A model generated the notes under the pieces. The model was not told the DNA's origin, ran no database searches, and saw only the letters and a list, made by a program, of their open reading frames with translations. The translations under genes were made by a program, and so were the position numbers. Below are positions 57,889 to 64,000 of a stretch of 64,000 bases of DNA, one piece after another. The DNA is from Janthinobacterium violaceinigrum (GTDB lineage Bacteria > Pseudomonadota > Gammaproteobacteria > Burkholderiales > Burkholderiaceae_D), in contig NZ_WFLI01000010.1 in the NCBI RefSeq assembly GCF_009208555.1, positions 1 through 64,000 of the forward strand, given 5' to 3'. The number at the start of each line of letters is the position of its first letter. The stretch's first letter is position 1.

Positions 57889-58419
57889 ATGAGTGAACAA
57901 CGGTCGCATGTGTATAAATGGTTCATCGAACTCGATGACGGTCACATCGAGGAATGGCTGCGCGCGCAGGCCCGGGCGGGATGGCATTTGCAGAAGTTCC
58001 ACATGCCGTGCCGGTTTACGTTCGTGCGGGGCGAACCCGCCGACAATGTTTACCGCTTCGACTCGTTTCCCGCATGGAAGCGCAGCAGCGATTATGAGCA
58101 GCTCTGCCAGGATGCCGGCTGGGAGCTGGTGTTTTGCTGGTGGGGCAGTTATTGCTGGCGCAAGCCTGCGGCAGACGGCAAGCCGAATGACATCTATACG
58201 GATACGCCATCGAAGATCGCCAGGCAGCAACGCTTGCTGACGTACTTCGGCCTCACCGGTTTGTTGTTGATGTACAACCTTATGGGCAGCAGCGACCGCG
58301 AGATGGACACGCTGCGCATGGTGCTGACGGGCGTGCAGCTGGCCCTGGTCTTGCCCATGTCCTATCTGATCTGGCGCACCATCGGCCGCCTGCAGCGCCT
58401 GCGTAGGCAGGCGCTGTAG
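57889..58419 (+). CDS. DUF2812 membrane protein
   Basis: 176 residues from ATG 57889 with GAGGTGAAACAGG upstream. The DUF2812 domain (about 5-105, WFIELDDGHIEEWLRAQARA, then RAGWHLQKF and YRFDSFPAWKRSSDYEQLCQD) is followed by two membrane helices (about 118-133 and 143-163). The family is most common in Firmicutes, nearly always paired with a PadR regulator, so transfer is possible; base composition does not stand out strongly. The PadR-DUF2812 pair probably forms one operon that responds to envelope stress or a drug; this is inference. Confidence 0.9.
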   Translation: MSEQRSHVYKWFIELDDGHIEEWLRAQARAGWHLQKFHMPCRFTFVRGEPADNVYRFDSFPAWKRSSDYEQLCQDAGWELVFCWWGSYCWRKPAADGKPNDIYTDTPSKIARQQRLLTYFGLTGLLLMYNLMGSSDREMDTLRMVLTGVQLALVLPMSYLIWRTIGRLQRLRRQAL

Positions 58420-58499
58420 ACGCAGCGGCCGCTGGCAACTGCCACGCACGGCCATTTGTGCAACAATAATCGGATTCATACATCGACAGGACGGACAAT

Positions 58500-59369
58500 A
58501 TGGCAAAAGTGGCATTCATCGGTTTGGGCGTCATGGGTTTCCCTATGGCAGGTCACCTGGCGGCGGGCGGGCACGACGTCACCGTGTACAACCGCAACCC
58601 GGCCCGCGCGGCCGCCTGGCTGGAACAGCACAAGGGCAAGAGCGCCGCCACGCCGGCCGCGGCCGCAGCAGGCGCCGAGTTCGTCTTCACCTGCATCGGC
58701 AACGATAACGACCTGTACCAGGTCATCCTGGAAGAGGGCGGCTTGCTGTCCGCCATGGCGCCGGGCAGCATCCTGATCGACCATACGACGGCCTCGGCCG
58801 AAGCGGCGCGCACCATCCATGCGGCAGCGAAAGAGCAGGGTGTGTTCTTCCTCGACGCGCCCGTGTCCGGCGGCCAGGCGGGCGCGGAAAACGGCAAGCT
58901 GACGGTGATGGTGGGCGGCGACGCGGAAGCGTATGCCCGGGCCGAGCCCGTCATCGCCCTGTTCTCGCGCGCCGTCACCTATATGGGAGCCTCCGGTTCC
59001 GGCCAGCTGACGAAGATGGTCAACCAGATCTGCATCGCGGGCCTCGTGCAAGCCTTGAGCGAAGGCATCGCCTTTGCGGAAAACGCGGGCCTGGATGCGG
59101 CCTTGGTGGTGGACGTGATTTCCAAGGGCGCGGCGCAGTCGTGGCAGCTGGAAAACCGGGGCAAGACCATGATCGAGCGCAAGTTCGACTTCGGCTTCGC
59201 CGTCGACCTGATGCGCAAGGACCTGGGCATCTGCCTCGCCGAAGCCAAGCGCAATGGCAGCGACTTGCCCGTGACCACCTTGACGGACCAGTTCTATGGC
59301 GAAGTGCAGCAGGCGGGCGGCAACCGCTTTGATACGTCCAGCCTGATTACCCGCCTGAACAAAAAGTAA
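58500..59369 (+). CDS. NAD(P)-dependent beta-hydroxyacid dehydrogenase (3-hydroxyisobutyrate/tartronate semialdehyde type)
   Basis: 289 residues. Rossmann motif GLGVMGFPMAGHL (8-20), substrate motif DAPVSGGQAGAENG, catalytic Lys172 (GQLTKMVNQI) and the all-helical C-terminal domain. The family includes 3-hydroxyisobutyrate dehydrogenase, tartronate semialdehyde reductase and related succinic-type reductases; the exact substrate cannot be read. There are no valine- or glycolate-pathway genes next to it. It is preceded by the PadR pair on the same strand but with an 80-base gap. Confidence 0.9.
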   Translation: MAKVAFIGLGVMGFPMAGHLAAGGHDVTVYNRNPARAAAWLEQHKGKSAATPAAAAAGAEFVFTCIGNDNDLYQVILEEGGLLSAMAPGSILIDHTTASAEAARTIHAAAKEQGVFFLDAPVSGGQAGAENGKLTVMVGGDAEAYARAEPVIALFSRAVTYMGASGSGQLTKMVNQICIAGLVQALSEGIAFAENAGLDAALVVDVISKGAAQSWQLENRGKTMIERKFDFGFAVDLMRKDLGICLAEAKRNGSDLPVTTLTDQFYGEVQQAGGNRFDTSSLITRLNKK

Positions 59370-59390
59370 TCTTTCAAGCACCAGCAACGG

Positions 59391-59428
59391 CGGCGCGTCC
59401 CTGCAAAGGGCCGCGCCGCTTGTCGTTT
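59391..59428 (+). terminator. Hairpin after the dehydrogenase
   Basis: Long stem gcggcgcg/cgcgccgc with an inner cct/agg pair and a short T-rich tail (ttgtcgttt), 22 bases after the stop; a likely weak terminator. Confidence 0.55.
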
Positions 59429-59573
59429 ACGGCGTCCATGTCATTAAAACGTCAGTTTCCGGAACATCCGGTTTCGATTTTCATGGAAAAGCATGGACTT
59501 CGCTAGCTCATCGTGTATTATTAAAAAACGAGATGAAATGTCCCAATTTTTAAAACATTATGAGCGGACCCGC

Positions 59574-60638
59574 ATGAAAACCAACTCCTCAGCGATAACA
59601 CGCGTTGTCGACAAGAATATTCCCTACCTGTCTTCCGCCGTCGCCATCTGGCGTCCCCGCGCCGTGCTGCGCAGCTGGCCCGGCGTGGCCATTGCGCTGG
59701 TGATTGCCCTGTCGGCCACCTTTATTTCCAGCAATTACGGCGGCCCCCAGCTGCTGTATGCGCTGTTCTTCGGCCTGGCCTTCCACTTCCTCGCGTCCGA
59801 TCCCACCTGCAAGCCCGGTATCGAGTTTTGCAGCAAGGTGCTGCTGCGCACGGGCGTGGCCCTGCTGGGCGCGCGCATCACCTTCAACCAGATCGCCTCG
59901 GTCGGCGTGACGCCCTTGCTGATCGTCGTCGGCGGGCTGATCGCCACCTTGGGTTTCGGCTATATGCTGGCCAGGTGGCTCAAGCGGCCCATCACGGAAG
60001 GGATTTTGTCGGGCGGCTCCGTGGCCATCTGCGGCGCTTCGGCCGCGCTGGCCATCTCGGCCGTGCTGCCGCAAACCAAGGAAAACGAAAAATTCACCCT
60101 GCTCACCGTGGTGGGCGTGACGTCGCTATCCACCCTGGCCATGATCGTCTATCCGCTGCTGGTCAAGCTGCTGGGCTTTGACCCGACGGAAGCGGGCGTG
60201 TTCATCGGCGGCACCATCCATGACGTGGCGCAGGTGGTGGGGGCGGGCTATCTGGTCAGCAACCACACGGGCGACGTGGCCACCTTCGTCAAGCTGACGC
60301 GCGTGGCCTGCCTCGTGCCCGTCGTGCTGGGCCTGTCGATCATGTTCAAGCGCAAGGACGGCAAGAGCGAAGTCGATGCGCCGCCGCTGGTGCCGTTCTT
60401 CCTGATCGGCTTTGTCTGGCTGGTGATTACCAACAGCCTGGGCCTGATTCCGCAGGAAGTGAATGGCTGGATCAACAATGCTTCGCGCGCCTGCCTCGTC
60501 ATCGCCATCGCAGCCCTGGGCGTGAAGACATCGTTCCAGTCGCTGGCTTCGCTGGGCTGGCGTCCCGTGATCATGCTGGTGATGGAGACCGTGTGGATCG
60601 CCGCTTTCGTCGCCATCGCCGTGCTGCTGACGCGCTGA
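59574..60638 (+). CDS. YeiH family putative sulfate/anion exporter
   Basis: 354 residues from ATG 59574 (in-frame ATG at 59538 is possible). About ten membrane helices with the YeiH layout: YALFFGLAFHFLASDPTCKPG, LLRTGVALLGARITFNQI, GGSVAICGASAALAIS and GGTIHDVAQVVGAGYLVS. The family (UPF0324) includes putative sulfate or thiosulfate exporters and TauZ-like sulfite exporters; the substrate is not proven here. A LysR regulator, often divergent from yeiH, is missing. It lies 16 bases before the DadA-like gene. Confidence 0.88.
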   Translation: MKTNSSAITRVVDKNIPYLSSAVAIWRPRAVLRSWPGVAIALVIALSATFISSNYGGPQLLYALFFGLAFHFLASDPTCKPGIEFCSKVLLRTGVALLGARITFNQIASVGVTPLLIVVGGLIATLGFGYMLARWLKRPITEGILSGGSVAICGASAALAISAVLPQTKENEKFTLLTVVGVTSLSTLAMIVYPLLVKLLGFDPTEAGVFIGGTIHDVAQVVGAGYLVSNHTGDVATFVKLTRVACLVPVVLGLSIMFKRKDGKSEVDAPPLVPFFLIGFVWLVITNSLGLIPQEVNGWINNASRACLVIAIAALGVKTSFQSLASLGWRPVIMLVMETVWIAAFVAIAVLLTR

Positions 60639-60654
60639 GCGAGCCGGGTCCGTC

Positions 60655-62004
60655 ATGAAGATCCTTGTCCTCGGCGCCGGCGTGGTCGGCACGGCCACGG
60701 CCTGGTATTTGCGCCAGGCGGGCCACGACGTGCGCGTGCTCGAGCGCCAGGCGGGCGCCGCACAGGAAACGAGCTTCGGCAACGGCGGACAGATATCCGT
60801 CTCGCACGCGGAACCGTGGGCCAATCCCGCCACCCTGCGCAAGGTCGTGCGCTGGCTGGGCAAGGACGACGCGCCGCTGCTGTTCCGGCCCCGCCTGGAC
60901 CCGCTGCAATGGCAATGGGTATTGCACTACCTGCGCGAATGCCTGCCGTCGCGGGTGGCGCGCAATATGCGCCAGATCGTCGCGCTGGCCGAGTACAGCC
61001 GGCAGAGTTTGCAGGCATTGCGCCGCGAAACCGGCATCGTTTACGACCACCTGGAGCGGGGCATCCTGCATTTCTATACGGACCAGCAGGAGTTTGATAA
61101 ATCGCAGTCCGGCGCCGCGCTGCTGCGCGAGCTGGGCTGCCCGCGCAACACCGTCAGCGCCGACGAGGTGATCCGCATCGAGCCGGCCCTGGCCCACGCG
61201 CGCAGCCGCATCGTGGGCGGCGACTTCACGGCCACCGACGAGTCGGGCGATGTGCACTTGTTTACCACGGCGCTGGCCGCGCGCGCCGCCGCGGCCGGCG
61301 TGGATTTTTGCTTCGGCAGCACCGTGACGCGCTTGCTGGCAGACGGCGAAAGAGTCACTGGCGCGGAGTGTATCGACGCGCAAGGGCGCCACCGCCTGGA
61401 GCACGCCGATGCCGTGGTGGTGGCCATGGGCAGCTTTTCCGCGCCCCTGCTGCAGCCGCTGGGCATCCGGCTGATGCTGTATCCGGGCAAGGGATACTCT
61501 GCCACCTATCCGATTCTCGACCCTGTCAGCGCACCGACCGTCTCGCTGACGGACGACGGCCACAAGCTCGTGTTTTCGCGCCTGGGCGAACGCCTGCGCG
61601 TGGCGGGCACGTGCGAGCTGAACGGCTACACGCGCGAACTGAACCCGCTGCGCTGCGCCGCCATCACGCGCCGCGTGCAGGCGCTGTTTCCCCATGCCTG
61701 CGATTACAGCGATCCCGTCTACTGGGCCGGCCTGCGCCCCCTGACGCCGTCGAACGTGCCCTACATCGGCGCCACGCGCTACCGCCAGCTGTTTCTCAAC
61801 ACGGGCCACGGCACCCTGGGCTGGACCATGGGCTGCGGTGCGGGCAGGGCGTTGGCCGACCTCGTGTCGGGAAGGCGGCCCGACGTCGATTTTGCGTTTT
61901 GCGGGCAACGCTTGGCACCGCAGTCTGCGGCAGAGGCATTCCGGGGTCAGACCCGCCGGGGGAATATGCCCCAATGGGGCACATTCCGATCCCGCAAGGA
62001 CTGA
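60655..62004 (+). CDS. DadA-like FAD-dependent D-amino acid dehydrogenase
   Basis: 449 residues. The FAD motif GAGVVGTATAWYLRQAGHDV starts at 7; ETSFGNGGQISVSHAEPWAN is the typical DadA segment, and the substrate part RVAGTCELNGYTRELN and the end HGTLGWTMGCGAGRALADLV fit the family. It oxidises D-amino acids (D-Ala, D-Pro and others) and passes electrons to quinone. The last 20 residues are coded inside a nested inverted repeat (61943-62008) that also supplies the stop, so the natural end is probably shorter. thiG follows 30 bases on, so a role as glycine oxidase is possible, although ThiO proteins are usually shorter (about 370). Confidence 0.88.
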   Translation: MKILVLGAGVVGTATAWYLRQAGHDVRVLERQAGAAQETSFGNGGQISVSHAEPWANPATLRKVVRWLGKDDAPLLFRPRLDPLQWQWVLHYLRECLPSRVARNMRQIVALAEYSRQSLQALRRETGIVYDHLERGILHFYTDQQEFDKSQSGAALLRELGCPRNTVSADEVIRIEPALAHARSRIVGGDFTATDESGDVHLFTTALAARAAAAGVDFCFGSTVTRLLADGERVTGAECIDAQGRHRLEHADAVVVAMGSFSAPLLQPLGIRLMLYPGKGYSATYPILDPVSAPTVSLTDDGHKLVFSRLGERLRVAGTCELNGYTRELNPLRCAAITRRVQALFPHACDYSDPVYWAGLRPLTPSNVPYIGATRYRQLFLNTGHGTLGWTMGCGAGRALADLVSGRRPDVDFAFCGQRLAPQSAAEAFRGQTRRGNMPQWGTFRSRKD

Positions 62005-62008
62005 CCCC
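61943..62008. repeat. Nested inverted repeat element
   Basis: Outer arms ggggtcag (61943-61950) and ctgacccc (62001-62008) enclose an inner stem ggaat-a-tgcccca/tggggca-c-attcc (61961-61986) with a 1-base centre. It covers the end of the DadA-like gene and its stop codon. It is an REP- or MITE-like element in layout; I recall ggggtcag words as frequent in Massilia-type genomes, which should be counted. Confidence 0.75.
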
Positions 62009-62033
62009 AGCTTTAACTTAGGAGAGCACCACG

Positions 62034-62843
62034 ATGAGAGACGACGCCACCCCCGCACAAAACGGCCTGACCCTGGCCGGCACCACCTACCAGTCGCGCC
62101 TGCTGGTGGGTACGGGCAAGTACAAGGATTTCGAGGAAACGCGCCTGGCCATCGAGGAGAGCGGCGCCGAGATCGTCACCGTGACGATACGCAGGGTCAA
62201 CATCGGCCAGGAAAAGGGCGAGCCCAACCTGCTCGACTTCATCCCGCCGTCGAAATACACGATTCTGCCCAACACAGGCGGCTGCTACAACGCGCGCGAC
62301 GCCGTCTACACCTTGCAACTGGCGCGCGAGCTGCTGGGCGGCCACCCGCTGTGCAAGCTGGAAGTGCTGGGCGATGAAAAGACCCTGTTCCCGAACATGC
62401 CGGAAACCTTGAAGGCGGCCGGGGAGCTGGTGCGCGACGGCTTCCAGGTGATGGTGTATTGCAGCGACGACCCCATTCAGGCGCGCATGCTGGAAGACCT
62501 GGGCTGCATCGCCGTCATGCCGCTGGCGTCACTGATCGGCTCGGGCATGGGCATTCTGAATCCATGGAATTTGTCCCTGATCATCGAGCAAGCCACGGTA
62601 CCCGTGCTGGTCGACGCGGGCGTGGGCACGGCGTCGGACGCGGCTATCGCCATGGAGCTGGGCTGCGACGGCATCCTGATGAATACCGCCATCGCGGCGG
62701 CGCGCGAACCGATACGCATGGCGCGCGCCATGAAACTGGCAGTGCAGGGCGGGCGCGAGGCTTATCTGGCCGGACGCATGCCCCGGAGAGCGAACGCCAT
62801 GAGCGCTTCGCCCTCGTCGCCCATGGCCGGGCTGATCGCCTGA
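62034..62843 (+). CDS. thiG: Thiazole synthase
   Basis: 269 residues. The TIM-barrel enzyme joins 1-deoxy-xylulose-5-phosphate, dehydroglycine and ThiS-thiocarboxylate to the thiazole of thiamine. Lys108 ([10 protein letters not shown]) forms the imine with the sugar; [31 protein letters not shown] and [20 protein letters not shown] are typical. The family is usually 255-270 residues. thiS, thiE and thiC are not in the window, so thiamine genes are split, and the neighbouring DadA-like enzyme takes the place where thiO normally stands. Confidence 0.96.
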   Translation: MRDDATPAQNGLTLAGTTYQSRLLVGTGKYKDFEETRLAIEESGAEIVTVTIRRVNIGQEKGEPNLLDFIPPSKYTILPNTGGCYNARDAVYTLQLARELLGGHPLCKLEVLGDEKTLFPNMPETLKAAGELVRDGFQVMVYCSDDPIQARMLEDLGCIAVMPLASLIGSGMGILNPWNLSLIIEQATVPVLVDAGVGTASDAAIAMELGCDGILMNTAIAAAREPIRMARAMKLAVQGGREAYLAGRMPRRANAMSASPSSPMAGLIA

Positions 62844-62926
62844 GCCGCCGCATTGACCCGTAGTTGCAGCACCGTAGTTGATTATCGTTTCAAGCGTTTA
62901 TAAAAACCACAATATCTGGAGATGAC

Positions 62927-63937
62927 ATGAAACACACACTCGTAGCGGCGGCCATCCTGGCCACATTCTTCGCCGGCAGCGCCAGCGCCCAGTCGTCCGT
63001 CACCGTGTACGGCTTGCTCGACGCGGGCCTCACATCGGAACACGGCGGCGCGGACGGTTCCGTCACCAAGCTGGCCACCGGCGTGCAGTCGGGCAGCCGC
63101 ATCGGCTTCAAGGGCACGGAAGACCTGGGCAACAACCTGAAGGCCAATTTCTTGCTGGAAAATGGTCTCGACCTCGACACGGGTGCCTACCGCCAGGGCG
63201 CCTTGTTCGGACGCAAGGCCTACGTGGGCCTGTCGGGCGGCTTCGGCGCCGTGAATATCGGCTTGCAGCACAACCCGCTGTTCACCGCGCTGGACAATAT
63301 CGACCCGTTCGAGACGGGCATGACGGGCGCCTCGATCAACCTGATGAGCGTGGCCAGCCTGCGCACGAAAAATTCCATCATGTACGAAACGCCGAAGGTG
63401 AACGGCTTGTCGGCTGCCGTCATGTACGGCCTCGGCGAAAAGCCGGACAGCAACACCCTGGGCCGCACCATCGACTTTTCCATCGATTACGCCAACGGCC
63501 CGCTCGTGCTGACCCTGGCCCACGACAACCGCAAGGACACGCCGCTGAACACGGCGAAAGTCACCTTGCTGGGCGGTACCTACGACTTCGGCCCCGCCAA
63601 GCTGCACGCCGCGTATGAAACGGACAAGGACGATGCGGGCACGGATTTCCGCGACTACATGCTGGGCGTGTCGGCGCCCGTGGGCGCGGCGGGCAGCGTG
63701 ATGGCCTCGTACATCCGCAAGGATGACCGCACGAATATGCGCCGCGGCGGGCGCCAGCTGGCCATCGGCTACACCTATGCCTTGTCCAAACGCACGAATC
63801 TGTACACCTCGTACGGCCGCATCAACAACGATGGCGCAGGCACCAATTTCGTCGGCGACGCGTCCAGCGGCGGCAGCGTGCCCTTGCCCGGCCATAACTC
63901 GAGCGCCTTCACGGCCGGCATGCGCCTGAAGTTCTAA
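62927..63937 (+). CDS. Gram-negative porin (Burkholderiales type)
   Basis: 336 residues from ATG 62927 with GGAG upstream. Signal peptide 1-22 (AGSASAQ), then the porin_4 start SSVTVYGLLDAGLTSEHGG, GSRIGFKGTEDLGNNLKANF, and alternating beta strands to the final aromatic Phe (AFTAGMRLKF), the signal for BamA insertion. A 16-strand trimeric general porin of the outer membrane is expected. Downstream is a hairpin. Alone on its strand. Confidence 0.93.
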   Translation: MKHTLVAAAILATFFAGSASAQSSVTVYGLLDAGLTSEHGGADGSVTKLATGVQSGSRIGFKGTEDLGNNLKANFLLENGLDLDTGAYRQGALFGRKAYVGLSGGFGAVNIGLQHNPLFTALDNIDPFETGMTGASINLMSVASLRTKNSIMYETPKVNGLSAAVMYGLGEKPDSNTLGRTIDFSIDYANGPLVLTLAHDNRKDTPLNTAKVTLLGGTYDFGPAKLHAAYETDKDDAGTDFRDYMLGVSAPVGAAGSVMASYIRKDDRTNMRRGGRQLAIGYTYALSKRTNLYTSYGRINNDGAGTNFVGDASSGGSVPLPGHNSSAFTAGMRLKF

Positions 63938-63959
63938 GGCGCACGGCAGGCGACACCGG

Positions 63960-63990
63960 TGGCGGCTTATCTGTTGCGGATAAGCCGCCA
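63960..63990 (+). terminator. Hairpin after the porin gene
   Basis: Perfect 12-base stem tggcggcttatc/gataagccgcca with loop tgttgcg, followed by a T-rich but interrupted run (ttgttgttt). Confidence 0.75.
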
Positions 63991-64000
63991 TTGTTGTTTC

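Overview
The window reads as a chromosomal segment of a GC-rich betaproteobacterium of the Oxalobacteraceae, most like Janthinobacterium, Massilia or Duganella. This is inference from gene content and protein style: the blocks hemC-hemD-hemX-hemY and ftsK-lolA-rarA-serS, an RpoD with a long Ala/Lys-rich front, PEP-CTERM and HAF-repeat proteins, phasins, a Burkholderiales-type porin, and frequent TTG/GTG starts. No CRISPR array, insertion sequence, prophage or rRNA operon was seen, so most of the window is core genome with small accessory genes in between.

Layout. 1-3 kb: a possible dehydrogenase small subunit, a GMC flavoprotein and a membrane-anchored lipase-like hydrolase. 3.4-7 kb: one very large c-di-GMP turnover protein. 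7-14.5 kb: a PhaF-type phasin, a TetR regulator, a LOG-family hydrolase, a PEP-CTERM protein, a YgjP-like metalloprotease, a phasin-KGG stress pair, purU and yaeQ. 14.5-21.9 kb: a surface-type DUF2807 protein, a PUA-type protein that looks like RlmI without its catalytic domain, a c-type cytochrome pair divergent from a MocR regulator, and proQ with a 3'-5' exonuclease. 22-31 kb: rpoD behind a leader that contains its own terminator, a HAF-repeat protein, an orphan histidine kinase and ppc. 31.3-38 kb: the haem block and, convergent to it, the PQQ glucose dehydrogenase. 38.7-46 kb: ppa, hdeD, a GNAT-like protein, nadE-glnB, a TRIC-type channel, and trxB with an Smr gene. 46-54.8 kb: ftsK, lolA, rarA and serS, with a sugar epimerase/DUF2917/MocR module and a tiny secreted-type gene between rarA and serS. 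54.9-55.5 kb: two identical tRNA-Ser(CGA) genes, each with its own terminator. 55.6-64 kb: a membrane-anchored coiled-coil protein, hisC, a PadR-DUF2812 pair with two overlapping operators, a beta-hydroxyacid dehydrogenase, a YeiH transporter, a DadA-like enzyme next to thiG, and a porin.

How the genes work together. Tetrapyrrole synthesis (hemC, hemD, hemX, hemY) may feed the haem demand of the multihaem cytochromes and other respiratory proteins. gcd and the GMC flavoprotein point to periplasmic or membrane oxidation of sugars and alcohols. The two phasins point to polyhydroxyalkanoate storage. nadE-glnB, ppc and hisC are anaplerotic, nitrogen and amino-acid functions.

I did not find a convincing large new defence or biosynthetic system. 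The least explained items are the overlapping palindromes before padR, the nested repeat that forms the end of the DadA-like protein, the catalytically headless RlmI-like protein, the promoter-to-terminator unit between proQ and rpoD, and the duplicated tRNA-Ser locus with a degenerate direct repeat between the copies.
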